A stretch of 64,000 nt of DNA from Inediibacterium massiliense (GCF_001282725.1 NZ_LN876586.1:521009-585008); one strand, 5' to 3'. Positions 51,232 to 61,050 are shown, numbered from the stretch's first letter. Notes: generated by a model from the sequence alone, not told the origin. Program-made: numbers and translations.

Positions 51232-52062
51232 ATGAAGTTAAATTTTATAAAAGTGAATCCAACAGAAAATATGACGGTATTTATTAGAAATCAATTACCT
51301 AGAGACTGTTATATGGAAATAGCTAATAAAATAATGGAATATGGAAATATTTATGCAGAGCAAGTAGGTTTTATAGAAAAATCCCAAAGTGGAGAAAGTG
51401 TAAGATTACATATGATGGGCGGAGAATTTTGTGCAAATGCAACTCGATCATTAGCAGCTGTGTTAGCTTATGAAGAACATACGACTGTAATGAAAAAGGA
51501 TAAAAAAATTATAATTCCACTAGAGGTATCTGGAATTGAAGAAATAATACAATGTTATATTGAAAAGACAGACGATCCTACAGAGTTTATTTCAAGTATG
51601 GATATACCTCTCCAAAAAGAAATAAGGGAGTTGAATATTTGTATTGACGGAGAATATTATCATATGCAACTAGTTAAATTTTCTGGTATTTTCCATATTG
51701 TTATAAAAAATATAGAAATTTTAGATAAAACCAAATTTTTCTTGAAGGTAAAAGAAAAATTAAAGGATTTAGAATATGATGCTTTGGGCATGATATTTTA
51801 TGATGAGAAAAATACTTATATAGAGCCTCTGATTTATGTGAAAGAAACAGGAAGTCTTATTTTTGAAAGAGGATGTGGTTCTGGAACAGCTGCATTGGGA
51901 GTAGCTCTTTCTTATGAATACAAAAAACAGGTTCAGTTAGCAGTAAATCAACCTGGAGGAGCATTAGAGATTATTACTACATGGAAAAATAATGATGTTG
52001 AAAAAATTCATTTGAGAGGAAGAGTAAAAATTGTAGCAGAGGGAATTGTATATATTAGTTAA
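51232..52062 (+). CDS. CntK-like histidine racemase (DapF superfamily)
   Basis: A 276-residue diaminopimelate-epimerase-fold protein with two catalytic-cysteine motifs, G-G-E-F-C-A-N-A-T-R-S (Cys67) and E-R-G-C-G-S-G-T-A-A (Cys215). From memory it resembles staphylococcal CntK, the histidine racemase of staphylopine synthesis, far better than DapF. Shared stretches are N-P-x-x-N-M-T near the N-terminus, E-Q-V-G-F-I-E, E-F-C-x-N-A-T, P-L-I-Y, C-G-S-G-T-A and N/H-Q-P-G-G. No cntL/cntM gene is present, and the gene sits inside the hut operon, so interconversion of D- and L-histidine for catabolism is the likely role. ATG 51232 has AAGGAGG 7 bases upstream. Proof needs assay. Confidence 0.75.
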   Translation: MKLNFIKVNPTENMTVFIRNQLPRDCYMEIANKIMEYGNIYAEQVGFIEKSQSGESVRLHMMGGEFCANATRSLAAVLAYEEHTTVMKKDKKIIIPLEVSGIEEIIQCYIEKTDDPTEFISSMDIPLQKEIRELNICIDGEYYHMQLVKFSGIFHIVIKNIEILDKTKFFLKVKEKLKDLEYDALGMIFYDEKNTYIEPLIYVKETGSLIFERGCGSGTAALGVALSYEYKKQVQLAVNQPGGALEIITTWKNNDVEKIHLRGRVKIVAEGIVYIS

Positions 52063-52201
52063 AAATTTCGATAGTTCAAATAAAAGAACAATGTATAATG
52101 TTTTGGTTATTTGATGAAAAATTTTAAAAATTAATTCTATATAGACGTTTTAATGACGAGAACATCTTATAATAAAAAAAACAACAAAAGGAGTGGAAAA
52201 A

Positions 52202-53878
52202 ATGAGTATATTAAGCGATATAGAAATTGCTCAAAAAGCCAACATGTTACCTATTTCTCAAGTGGCAGATGAATTGGGTATTTTAGAAGATGAATTAGAA
52301 CTATATGGTAAATATAAAGGGAAAATTTCTTTAGATATTTTTAAAAGACTACAAGATAAAAAAGATGGAAAATTAATTCTTGTAACGGCTATTAATCCAA
52401 CTCCAGCAGGTGAAGGAAAATCTACTACAGCAGTTGGATTAGGGCAAGCATTGAATAAAATAGGAAAAAAAGCAGTAATTGCTTTAAGAGAACCATCGTT
52501 AGGGCCAGTATTTGGAGTAAAAGGAGGAGCAGCAGGAGGAGGATATGCTCAAGTTGTTCCTATGGAAGATATCAATCTTCACTTTACAGGAGATATGCAT
52601 GCTATTACAACAGCTAATAACCTGTTAGCTGCTGTGATTGATAACCATATTCATCAAGGGAATGCCTTAAGAATCGATTCTAGACAAATTATCTGGAAAA
52701 GAGTTTTAGATATGAATGATAGAAATCTTAGACAAGTTGTGGTAGGCCTTGGAGGAAAACCAAATGGTTTTACTCGTGAAGATGGATTTATGATTACAGT
52801 AGCATCGGAAGTAATGGCTGTATTATGTTTAGCAACTGACTTGATGGACTTAAAAGAAAGATTTGGAAAAATGGTCGTTGCATATAATATGGATCAACAA
52901 CCTATAACAGCAAAAGATTTGGAAGTACATGGAGCTATGGCGCTTCTTTTTAAAGATGCAATCAAGCCAAATCTAGTACAGACATTAGAAAATACACCTG
53001 CTTTGATTCATGGAGGACCTTTTGCCAATATAGCTCATGGATGCAATAGTATTATGGCTACAAAATTAGGTCTTAAATTAGGAGATTATTTAATCACAGA
53101 AGCAGGTTTTGGCGCTGACTTGGGTGCAGAAAAATTCTTAGATATAAAATGTAGATATGGAGACCTTACTCCAGATGGAGTTGTAGTTGTTGCTACCATT
53201 CGAGCATTAAAAATGCACGGAGGAGTTAAAAAGACAGAATTAGGAACAGAAAATGTAGAGGCAGTAGAAAAAGGATTTGCAAACTTGGCAAAACAAGTTG
53301 AAAATATTAGAACATTTGGTTTGCCAGTAATGGTATCTATCAACAAATTCACACAGGATACAGAAGAAGAAATTCATATGTTAAAGAAGAAATGTGCAGA
53401 AATAGGAGTAGAAGTAGCTTTAAATGAAGTATGGGCTAAAGGTGGAGAAGGCGGCATAGAAATGGCTCAGAAAGTCATAGATATGATAGAGAAGGAAAAG
53501 CCCCAATTTAAATTCCTTTACGATGTAAATGAATCAATAGAACAAAAGGTCAATAAGATTGTGACAGAGATATATGGAGGAAAGAGAGCTGTATTTACAT
53601 CATCAGCTAAAAAGCAAATAAAAAAATTAGAAGATCTAGGTTTTGATAAATTACCTATTTGTATGGCAAAAACACAATACTCTTTATCAGATGATAAGGA
53701 TTTATTAGGAGCACCAAAAGATTTTGAAGTGACAGTAAGAGAATTAAAATTATCTGCAGGAGCAGGATTTATTGTATGTCTTACAGGAGATGTTATGACT
53801 ATGCCTGGACTTCCAAAGGTACCATCATCTAGCAGGATGGATATAGATAAAGATGGAAATATTATAGGATTATTTTAA
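52202..53878 (+). CDS. fhs: Formate-tetrahydrofolate ligase
   Basis: Catalyses formate + THF + ATP <-> 10-formyl-THF. The 558-residue protein has the usual length and motifs: nucleotide loop [10 protein letters not shown] (about 62-71), [22 protein letters not shown] (about 98-118), [22 protein letters not shown]. Here, inside a hut operon, the reverse direction (10-formyl-THF to formate with ATP formation) is likely, so histidine degradation yields substrate-level ATP. ATG 52202 has AAAGGAG upstream; GTG 52193 overlaps that SD. Confidence 0.97.
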   Translation: MSILSDIEIAQKANMLPISQVADELGILEDELELYGKYKGKISLDIFKRLQDKKDGKLILVTAINPTPAGEGKSTTAVGLGQALNKIGKKAVIALREPSLGPVFGVKGGAAGGGYAQVVPMEDINLHFTGDMHAITTANNLLAAVIDNHIHQGNALRIDSRQIIWKRVLDMNDRNLRQVVVGLGGKPNGFTREDGFMITVASEVMAVLCLATDLMDLKERFGKMVVAYNMDQQPITAKDLEVHGAMALLFKDAIKPNLVQTLENTPALIHGGPFANIAHGCNSIMATKLGLKLGDYLITEAGFGADLGAEKFLDIKCRYGDLTPDGVVVVATIRALKMHGGVKKTELGTENVEAVEKGFANLAKQVENIRTFGLPVMVSINKFTQDTEEEIHMLKKKCAEIGVEVALNEVWAKGGEGGIEMAQKVIDMIEKEKPQFKFLYDVNESIEQKVNKIVTEIYGGKRAVFTSSAKKQIKKLEDLGFDKLPICMAKTQYSLSDDKDLLGAPKDFEVTVRELKLSAGAGFIVCLTGDVMTMPGLPKVPSSSRMDIDKDGNIIGLF

Positions 53879-53894
53879 TTAAGGAGGCGTTTTT

Positions 53895-55931
53895 ATGAAC
53901 TTAAATCAATCTATTGCAAACAATATGACTATTAAATTAGACTCAGTACTTCCTGAGTACCCTGAATTTGAACAAGGAATTAGACGTGCACCAAGAAGAG
54001 AGCTCAACCTTACTAAAGAAGAAGTAGAACTTGCTTTAAAAAATGCTCTAAGGTATATTCCAGAAGAACTTCATGAACAATTGATTCCTGAATTTTTAGA
54101 AGAACTTATGACAAGAGGAAGAATTTATGGATATCGTTTTAGACCAAAAGGCCGAATAAAAGGAAAATCTATTGATGAATATAAAGGAAAATGTATAGAA
54201 GGAAAAGCATTCCAAGTTATGATTGACAATAATTTAGATTTGGACATTGCACTTTATCCATATGAATTAGTTACTTATGGAGAAACGGGAATGGTATGCC
54301 AAAACTGGATGCAGTATAGATTGATTAAAAAATATTTAGAAGTATTAACACAAGATCAAACATTAGTGCTTCAATCAGGACATCCTGTGGGGTTATTTCA
54401 TTCTAAACCAGATTCTCCAAGAGTAATCGTTACCAATGGACTTATGATTGGTATGTTTGATGATTTGGATAATTTTAATAGAGCTGCTGCATTAGGAGTT
54501 GCAAACTATGGACAAATGACTGCAGGAGGATGGATGTATATAGGCCCCCAAGGAATTGTGCATGGAACTTATAATACTATCTTAAATGCAGGAAGATTAA
54601 AATTAGGTATTCCACAAGATGAAGATCTAAAAGGAAGATTGTTTATTACATCAGGTCTTGGAGGAATGAGTGGTGCTCAAGGAAAAGCAGTAGAAATTGC
54701 AGGAGGAGTAGGAATTATCGCAGAAGTTGATGAATCAAGAATTGAAACAAGACATACTCAAGGATGGGTTAGCAAAGTTGCAAAAACCTGCCAAGAAGCT
54801 TTTGATTTAGCAAAAGAATACATGAATAAAAAGGAAGCTTGTGCCATTGCTTTTCATGGAAATATAGTAGATTTGTTAGAATACGCATTAGAGAAAGACA
54901 TTCATATAGATCTTTTATCAGATCAAACTTCTTGTCATGAAGTGTACACAGGAGGATATTGTCCACAAGGAATCACTTTTGATGAAAGAACAAATCTTTT
55001 AGCAACGGATCAAAAGAAATTTCATAAATTAGTAGACAAAACCCTTAAGAGTCATTTTGAAGTGATTAAAGCTTTAGTTGCAAAAGGAACTTACTTCTTT
55101 GATTATGGAAATGCTTTTATGAAAGCTATTTATGATTCAGGAATTAAAGAAATCTCTAAGAATAAAAGAGATGATAAAGATGGATTTATTTGGCCTTCTT
55201 ATGTAGAAGATATTTTAGGGCCTCAATTATTCGATTATGGGTATGGTCCTTTTAGATGGGTATGCTTAAGCGGAAAACATGAGGATTTATTAAAAACAGA
55301 CCATGCAGCTATGGAATGTATTGATCCAGATAGAAGATATCAAGATAGAGATAACTATATATGGATTCAAGATGCAGATAAAAATCAATTGGTAGTAGGA
55401 ACTCAAGCAAGAATACTTTATCAAGACGCTCTAGGAAGAACAAAGATTGCACTTAAATTTAATGAAATGGTTAGAAATGGAGAAATTGGACCTGTAATGC
55501 TTGGTAGAGATCATCATGATACAGGTGGAACAGATTCTCCATTCAGAGAAACGTCTAATATTAAAGATGGAAGCAATATTATGGCAGAGATGGCAACTCA
55601 CTGCTTTGCAGGAAATGCAGCAAGAGGAATGAGTCTTATTGCTCTTCATAACGGTGGAGGAGTAGGAATTGGAAAATCCATCAACGGAGGATTTGGTATG
55701 GTATTAGATGGTAGTCAAAGAGTAGATGATATCTTAAGATCCTCTATGCCATGGGATACTATGTGTGGAGTTTCAAGACGTGCTTGGGCAAGAAATGAAA
55801 ATGCCGTAACTACTTGTATAGAATACAATGAGATTATGAAGGGGAAAGATCATATTACTCTTCCATATGTTCCAAGGGAAGAAGCTATAAAAAGTGCAGT
55901 AGACCAAATATGGGAAAAAATAGAGAAATAA
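53895..55931 (+). CDS. hutU: Urocanate hydratase (long form)
   Basis: Converts urocanate to 4-imidazolone-5-propanoate with NAD+ as an electrophilic cofactor. The 678-residue length is the long form shared by animals and many anaerobes, rather than the ~555-residue proteobacterial form. Motifs: Y-G-E-T-G-M-V-C-Q-N-W-M-Q-Y, G-Q-M-T-A-G-G-W-M-Y-I-G-P-Q-G-I-V-H-G-T, F-I-T-S-G-L-G-G-M-S-G-A-Q-G-K-A (NAD binding, about 251-266), R-H-T-Q-G-W-V, and the C-terminal H-N-G-G-G-V-G-I-G-K-S-I-N-G-G. AAGGAGGCG precedes ATG; it lies 16 bp after fhs. Confidence 0.97.
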   Translation: MNLNQSIANNMTIKLDSVLPEYPEFEQGIRRAPRRELNLTKEEVELALKNALRYIPEELHEQLIPEFLEELMTRGRIYGYRFRPKGRIKGKSIDEYKGKCIEGKAFQVMIDNNLDLDIALYPYELVTYGETGMVCQNWMQYRLIKKYLEVLTQDQTLVLQSGHPVGLFHSKPDSPRVIVTNGLMIGMFDDLDNFNRAAALGVANYGQMTAGGWMYIGPQGIVHGTYNTILNAGRLKLGIPQDEDLKGRLFITSGLGGMSGAQGKAVEIAGGVGIIAEVDESRIETRHTQGWVSKVAKTCQEAFDLAKEYMNKKEACAIAFHGNIVDLLEYALEKDIHIDLLSDQTSCHEVYTGGYCPQGITFDERTNLLATDQKKFHKLVDKTLKSHFEVIKALVAKGTYFFDYGNAFMKAIYDSGIKEISKNKRDDKDGFIWPSYVEDILGPQLFDYGYGPFRWVCLSGKHEDLLKTDHAAMECIDPDRRYQDRDNYIWIQDADKNQLVVGTQARILYQDALGRTKIALKFNEMVRNGEIGPVMLGRDHHDTGGTDSPFRETSNIKDGSNIMAEMATHCFAGNAARGMSLIALHNGGGVGIGKSINGGFGMVLDGSQRVDDILRSSMPWDTMCGVSRRAWARNENAVTTCIEYNEIMKGKDHITLPYVPREEAIKSAVDQIWEKIEK

Positions 55932-55943
55932 GGGGGAAAAATC

Positions 55944-56849
55944 ATGAGTGAATTAAAAAAAATAGTAGAGTGTGTTCCGAATTTTAGTGAAGGAAGAGAT
56001 TTGGAAAAAATAGAGAAAATCGTAACGCCATTAAGAGGAAAAGAAGGCGTAAAGCTTTTAAATTATGAAGCAGATAAAGATTATAATAGAGTTGTAGTAA
56101 CGGTAATGGGAGAGCCTCAAGCTGTAAAAAAAGCAGTAGTAGAAGCTATTGGAATAGCTACAGAGCTAATTGATATGACAAAGCATGAAGGTGAGCATTC
56201 TAGAATGGGTGCAACAGATGTAGTTCCTTTTATTCCTATTAAGAATATGAGTATGGCAGAAGTTGTAGAACTCGCAAAAGAGACAGCAAAAGAAATTAAT
56301 GAACAACATGATATTCCTGTATTTTTATATGAAAAAGCAGCTACGACTCCAGAAAGAGAAAACCTTGCAACAGTTAGAAAAGGTCAATTTGAAGGAATGC
56401 CAGAAAAGCTTCAAAAGAGTGAATGGAATCCTGATTTTGGGAAAAGAGAAATTCATAAAACTGCTGGTGTGACTGCTGTAGGAGCTAGAATGCCACTTGT
56501 AGCATACAATATTGATTTAGATACAAAAGATATAGAAATTGCTAAAAGTATTGCAAAGGTAATTCGTCATTCAAGTGGAGGATTTAGATATATTAAAGCT
56601 GGTGGCGTTGAGATTAAAGAAAGAGGTATTACTCAAGTAACTATGAATATTACAGATTATACAAAAACATCTATATATAGAGTTTTTGAAACGGTAAAAA
56701 TGGAAGCAAAAAGATATGGAGTAAATGTATTAGGAAGTGAAATTATAGGATTGGTTCCTATGGAAGCATTAATAGATAGTGCAAGCTATTATTTAGGACT
56801 CTACGGTTTTTCTATGGACAAAGTAATCGAAAGTAATTTAATGGAGTAA
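55944..56849 (+). CDS. ftcD: Glutamate formimidoyltransferase (formiminotransferase domain)
   Basis: Transfers the formimino group of N-formimino-L-glutamate to THF, giving glutamate and 5-formimino-THF. The 301-residue protein begins K-K-I-V-E-C-V-P-N-F-S-E-G-R-D (family signature) and has H-E-G-E-H-S-R-M-G-A-T-D-V-V-P-F-I-P (catalytic His about 84), and G-A-R-M-P-L-V-A-Y-N-I-D-L. It corresponds only to the first half of mammalian FTCD; the cyclodeaminase half is the separate fchA two genes downstream. It follows hutU by 12 bp and hutI begins 3 bp after its stop. Confidence 0.95.
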   Translation: MSELKKIVECVPNFSEGRDLEKIEKIVTPLRGKEGVKLLNYEADKDYNRVVVTVMGEPQAVKKAVVEAIGIATELIDMTKHEGEHSRMGATDVVPFIPIKNMSMAEVVELAKETAKEINEQHDIPVFLYEKAATTPERENLATVRKGQFEGMPEKLQKSEWNPDFGKREIHKTAGVTAVGARMPLVAYNIDLDTKDIEIAKSIAKVIRHSSGGFRYIKAGGVEIKERGITQVTMNITDYTKTSIYRVFETVKMEAKRYGVNVLGSEIIGLVPMEALIDSASYYLGLYGFSMDKVIESNLME

Positions 56850-56852
56850 ATT

Positions 56853-58109
56853 ATGAAGAATATAATCATTAAAAATGCTGCCCAAATTGTAACGTGTAGT
56901 GGATTTTCTAAAAAGAGAGGAAAAGAAATGTCAAATCTGCATGTTATAGAAGATGGAGCAGTAATCATTGAAGATGGAAAGATTCAATCTGTTGGGAAAA
57001 ATGAAGAGATCCTAAAAAATGTAGATGTATCTAAATATGAAGTGATTGATGCTTATGGAAAAGCTGTATTACCTGGCTTTGTAGATTCACATACTCATTT
57101 TGTATTTGGTGGATACAGAGCAGAAGAATTCTCTATGCGCTTAAGAGGAGCAAGCTATATGGAGATTATGGAAAAAGGAGGAGGGATTGTAAGCTCTGTT
57201 GAAAAAACTAGAAAAGCATCTTATGAAGAACTTATCCATTTAGGTAAAAAAAGATTAGATGATATGCTTTCCTTTGGAGTAACTACAGTTGAAGGAAAGA
57301 GTGGATATGGTTTAGATGAAGAGACAGAAATGAAACAACTTCATGTGATGAAGAAATTAGATGAGATTCATCCAATAGATATTGTGAAAACCTATATGGA
57401 AGCTCATGCAGTTTCTCAAGAATATAAAGGTCGTGAAGATGAGTTTATTGATCATATTATTGAAAATACACTACCTAAAGTAGCAAAAGAAAATTTGGCA
57501 GAATTCTGTGATGTATTTTGTGAAAAAAATGTATTTTCTGTAGATCAATCTAGAAGACTTCTTTTAAAAGCTAAAGAGTTAGGTATGAAAGTCAAAATTC
57601 ATGCAGATGAAATTACAAGATTAGGAGGAGCAGAGCTTGCTGCAGAAATAGGAGCAGTATCTGCAGATCATCTTCTTCGTGCATCAGATGAAGGCATCTT
57701 AAAAATGGCACAAGAGGGAGTAGTAGCAACTTTGCTTCCTGCTACAGCTTTTAGCTTGAAAGAAGAATTTGCAAGAGGAAGATTTATGATTGATCAAAAT
57801 TGTGCGGTAGCATTGGCTACGGATTTAAATCCTGGAAGCTGTTTTACAGAATCTATTCCTTTGGTTATAGCTCTGGCTACACTTTATATGAATATGACAA
57901 CGGAAGAAGCTATTACTGCTATGACTATCAATGGAGCAGCAGCACTAGGCAGAGAAAAAGAAATTGGAAGTATTGATGTAGGGAAAAAGGGAGATGTGAT
58001 TATACTAGAATATCCATCTTATCATTTCATTCCTTATCATATAGGAGTCAGTACGGTAGAAAAAGTAATCAAAGATGGAAAGATTGTATTTGATAAATCA
58101 AATCGTTAG
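56853..58109 (+). CDS. hutI: Imidazolonepropionase
   Basis: Hydrolyses imidazolonepropionate to N-formimino-L-glutamate. A 418-residue amidohydrolase-superfamily enzyme: metal site F-V-D-S-H-T-H-F-V-F-G (about 75-85), substrate residues E-F-S-M-R-L-R-G-A-S-Y, S-G-Y-G-L-D, later metal His in I-H-A-D-E-I (about 250), H-L-L-R-A, and A-T-D-L-N-P-G-S (metal Asp about 325). Very tight spacing to ftcD (3 bp; SD lies in the ftcD end) and fchA (11 bp) shows a single operon. Confidence 0.96.
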   Translation: MKNIIIKNAAQIVTCSGFSKKRGKEMSNLHVIEDGAVIIEDGKIQSVGKNEEILKNVDVSKYEVIDAYGKAVLPGFVDSHTHFVFGGYRAEEFSMRLRGASYMEIMEKGGGIVSSVEKTRKASYEELIHLGKKRLDDMLSFGVTTVEGKSGYGLDEETEMKQLHVMKKLDEIHPIDIVKTYMEAHAVSQEYKGREDEFIDHIIENTLPKVAKENLAEFCDVFCEKNVFSVDQSRRLLLKAKELGMKVKIHADEITRLGGAELAAEIGAVSADHLLRASDEGILKMAQEGVVATLLPATAFSLKEEFARGRFMIDQNCAVALATDLNPGSCFTESIPLVIALATLYMNMTTEEAITAMTINGAAALGREKEIGSIDVGKKGDVIILEYPSYHFIPYHIGVSTVEKVIKDGKIVFDKSNR

Positions 58110-58120
58110 GGGGCGAAAAT

Positions 58121-58738
58121 ATGTTAGCAGATAAGAATTTAAAGGAATTTTTAGATGAGACAGCATCTAATGCTCCTGTACCTGGTGGAGGAAGTATAGC
58201 AGCTCTAAGTGGAGCATTAGGAGCGGCTTTAACGGAGATGGTTGCAAATTTAACCATAGGAAAAAAGAAATATATAGATGTAGAAGAAACGATGAAAAAA
58301 GTTGCACAAAAGTCAATGGAATATAGAGAAGATTTTATTAAAGATATAGATGAAGATGCAGACTCTTTTCATGAAGTTATGAAGGCTTTTAAGCTTCCTA
58401 AAGAAACAGATGAAGAAAAACAGAAGAGAAGTGAAGCTATTGAAGAGCATACAAAAAAGGCTGCACAGATCCCGTTAAAAGTAGCTCAAAATGCTTATAA
58501 AATGATGGAAGTGATAGAATCTGTAATAGATCAAGGAAATAAAAATGCCATTACAGATGGAGCTGTAGCGGCTATGATGGCAAGAACAGCTGTCCTATCT
58601 GCTTTATACAATGTAAAAATCAACTTAGGCGGAATCAAAGATGAAGCTTTTGTAGAAAAATTATCTAAAGAAGTGAAAGAAATAGAAGAAAAAACTATAC
58701 AAAAAGAAAAAGAACTTTTAGCAAAAGTTGTATTATAA
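58121..58738 (+). CDS. fchA: Formimino-THF cyclodeaminase FchA
   Basis: Converts 5-formimino-THF to 5,10-methenyl-THF and ammonia. The 205-residue helical protein has the family start F-L-D-E-T-A-S-N-A-P-V-P-G-G-G-S-I-A-A-L-S-G-A-L-G-A-A-L (about 8-37) and the C-terminal D-G-A-V-A-A-M-M-A-R-T-A-V-L-S-A-L-Y-N-V-K-I-N-L. It completes the split FTCD function with ftcD. FolD, needed to pass methenyl-THF to 10-formyl-THF for Fhs, is not in the window and must lie elsewhere. GGGGGCG is the SD; ends at the terminator at 58741. Confidence 0.95.
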   Translation: MLADKNLKEFLDETASNAPVPGGGSIAALSGALGAALTEMVANLTIGKKKYIDVEETMKKVAQKSMEYREDFIKDIDEDADSFHEVMKAFKLPKETDEEKQKRSEAIEEHTKKAAQIPLKVAQNAYKMMEVIESVIDQGNKNAITDGAVAAMMARTAVLSALYNVKINLGGIKDEAFVEKLSKEVKEIEEKTIQKEKELLAKVVL

Positions 58739-58740
58739 AG

Positions 58741-58776
58741 AAAAACCTTAGCCTAAATTATAGGCTAAGGTTTTTT
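58741..58776. terminator. Bidirectional terminator between the hut operon and the symporter
   Basis: AAAACCTTAGCCTA and TAGGCTAAGGTTTT, 14-bp stem, T6 on the plus strand and A5 start (T-run on minus). The stop of the convergent symporter gene (58775) is at its edge. Confidence 0.93.
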
Positions 58777-59932
58777 AATCTTCTTTGTATAGACCTGTCA
58801 GCATAAGAGCGATGGCTCCATCCCCTGTAACATTGCATGCAGTTCCAAAGCTATCTTGAATGGCAAATATAGCAAGTAAAAGACCGATTCCTGATGGATC
58901 AAAGCCGATGATACTCTTAACAATACCTAAGGATGCCATTACAGTACCACCAGGTACTCCTGGAGCTCCTACGGCAAAGATTCCAAGAAGGATGATAAAG
59001 GTAATCATTGTACTGATAGTAGGTAAAGTACCATACAAAACTTTAGAGACAACCATGATAAAAAAAGTTTCTGTTAGTACAGATCCACATAAATGAACAG
59101 TAGAACCAAGAGGAATAGCAAAGTCTACAATTTTTTTATCTAATATTTTTGATTTTCTTGCACAGCTCAAAGCAACGGGTAAAGTAGCTGCACTAGACAT
59201 AGTTCCTACTGCTGTTAAATATGCAGGACCGTAGTTTTTTAATACTTCAAAAGGATTTTTCTTAGAAATCAGTCCTCCTAAGCCATAAAGTAATGTAAGC
59301 CAAATCAAATGACCAATAAGGACTAATACAATTACTTTTAAAAAGATTGGAAGCTGTTTTGTAATACTACCATTATAAGATAGAGTCGAAAAAGTTGCGG
59401 CAATGAAAAAAGGAAGAATAGGGATTACAACTTCATTGACTACTTGCAGCATCATATTTTGAAAATCATCTAAAAGTCTCTCAAAGGTTTCAGATTTTGC
59501 CCATATCACAGAAAGTCCTATTAAAAATGAAAGAACTAAAGCACTCATTACGGACATAATAGGTGGAATGTTTAGTTCAAATGCAACTTCTGGAAGATTT
59601 TTCAATGTTTCTGCTTCACTAATAATATTCAAATGAGGAATAATAGAATATCCAGATAGAGTTGCAAAAGTAGCTGCGCCTACGGAAGAAACGTAAGCAA
59701 TTAAAACAGTAGTGCCAAGCATTTTGCTAGCGTTGGTTTGTAGCTTGACAATAGAAGGAGAAATAAAAGCTAAGATAATTAAAGGAACACAAAAGAAAAT
59801 AATCTGTCCAAGAATGTATTTGATGCTTACTATGAATTTCATGACTCCTTCAGATGATTGCATACCAATGATGATTCCTAGAATGACTCCTAATGCTAGT
59901 TTAAAAATTAAATGATCTGTTATTTTTTTCAT
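58775..59932 (-). CDS. Dicarboxylate/amino acid:cation symporter (DAACS family)
   Basis: A 385-residue membrane protein with about eight helices and two reentrant loops. DAACS motifs: A-A-T-L-P-V-A-L-S-C (HP1 region), S-T-V-H-L-C-G-S (near the Na+ site), G-A-P-G-V-P-G-G-T-V-M-A (HP2) and D-S-F-G-T-A-C-N-V-T-G-D-G-A (TM8; the substrate-binding Asp/Asn positions). Members move glutamate, aspartate or serine/threonine with Na+. Context with glutamate-yielding hut genes suggests glutamate, but this is inferred. ATG 59932 has AGGAGGTGTAC directly upstream; a longer frame to 59971 has none. A Fur-like box lies in its promoter. Confidence 0.9.
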   Translation of the reverse strand: MKKITDHLIFKLALGVILGIIIGMQSSEGVMKFIVSIKYILGQIIFFCVPLIILAFISPSIVKLQTNASKMLGTTVLIAYVSSVGAATFATLSGYSIIPHLNIISEAETLKNLPEVAFELNIPPIMSVMSALVLSFLIGLSVIWAKSETFERLLDDFQNMMLQVVNEVVIPILPFFIAATFSTLSYNGSITKQLPIFLKVIVLVLIGHLIWLTLLYGLGGLISKKNPFEVLKNYGPAYLTAVGTMSSAATLPVALSCARKSKILDKKIVDFAIPLGSTVHLCGSVLTETFFIMVVSKVLYGTLPTISTMITFIILLGIFAVGAPGVPGGTVMASLGIVKSIIGFDPSGIGLLLAIFAIQDSFGTACNVTGDGAIALMLTGLYKED

Positions 59933-59976
59933 TGTACACCTCCTGAATAATTTTTTAAAATAATAATTCATATTTT

Positions 59977-60005
59977 ATAATATACAAATTATCATTATCA
60001 TACAA
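59977..60005 (-). promoter_or_regulatory. Symporter promoter with Fur-like box in the spacer
   Basis: Minus strand: TTGTAT (60000-60005), exactly 17 bases, TATTAT (59977-59982). The spacer and -10 edge carry GATAATGATAATTTGTATA (59981-59999), 15 of 19 matches to the Fur box. Confidence 0.55.
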
Positions 60006-60095
60006 ATAAAATTTTTAAAAATGGAAATTTACAATGAAATGAAGCAGTTTCTTTAAAGTATAGGAGTCATTGGAATAGGAATGTAGAAAATTTTA

Positions 60096-60893
60096 TTATG
60101 AAGAAGAGGAAGTTTTTTGTGCATCATTTTTGATATAAATAAAGAAATAAAATATAGGAATCATAAGTGCTCCACCCAATAAATTTCCTATGGTTACAGG
60201 GATAATATTATGAAACCAAATATCCATCCAAGAAATATCCGATCCTAAAAATTTTCCCATAGGTATGAAAAACATATTGGCAATACTATGCTCAAAGCCA
60301 CATAAAACAAAGAGCATAATGGGAGCCCAGCAAGCAAATAATTTACTTATTAAATCTTTTGCACCTGTACCCATCCATATAGCCAATACCACAAGCATAT
60401 TACATAATATGCCTCGTAAGATTAATTCGGTTACAGGAATATTTATTTTAGATACAGAAAGAGATAATAGAATTTCTTTGATAGGTCCATTTGTAAGACC
60501 ACTATAGAAAATCATTTGAGCAAAAAGAATAGATCCTATGAAATTTCCTGCATAAACTACAATCCAATTTCTGAGTACTTTTTTCATAGAGTATTCACCA
60601 GATAGTACCCCTAAAGACATAAGATGATTTCCTGTGAACAATTCAGCGCCACAAGTTACTACTAGCATAAGTCCAATCGGGAAAATCATTGAAAATAAAA
60701 CTTTAGACAATCCAACATCAATAGAGCTCATACGTTGACTGATTGTAATTGCACCAAATCCACCAAAACCAATATATATCCCAGCTAGTATACTTAATCC
60801 TACCATTTGAATATATGATAGTTTAGTCTTTGTTATACCAGTTTGGATGATGCCTTGAGCAATTTCTTTTGGTGATAATAAAGTGTTTGACAT
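60096..60893 (-). CDS. focA: FocA-type formate/nitrite transporter
   Basis: A 265-residue FNT-family channel with six transmembrane helices. Signature motifs: G-F-G-A-I-T (helix 1 region), C-G-A-E-L-F-T-G-N-H-L-M (about 80-91), N-W-I-V-V-Y-A-G-N-F-I-G-S-I (about 108-121), and F-E-H-S-I-A-N-M-F-F-I-P (the gating His, about 207) with N-L-L-G-G near the end. Placement after the hut-fhs operon makes formate export the sensible substrate; nitrite cannot be excluded. ATG 60893 is preceded on the minus strand by AGGAGGCC. It has its own consensus promoter, divergent from the regulator at 61200. Confidence 0.9.
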   Translation of the reverse strand: MSNTLLSPKEIAQGIIQTGITKTKLSYIQMVGLSILAGIYIGFGGFGAITISQRMSSIDVGLSKVLFSMIFPIGLMLVVTCGAELFTGNHLMSLGVLSGEYSMKKVLRNWIVVYAGNFIGSILFAQMIFYSGLTNGPIKEILLSLSVSKINIPVTELILRGILCNMLVVLAIWMGTGAKDLISKLFACWAPIMLFVLCGFEHSIANMFFIPMGKFLGSDISWMDIWFHNIIPVTIGNLLGGALMIPIFYFFIYIKNDAQKTSSSS

Positions 60894-61050
60894 AAAAGGC
60901 CTCCTTTTCTTTATTTGTTGTTGTTTAGGGAAATAATAAATGACGGATAAGGGTTGTGTATGACTTAGATGAGATTAGTGAGTATTTGCATGAAGTTAAA
61001 ATTTCATATTGATTTTAGTTTGATTTGGATAAATGAACTCTTAGACTATA

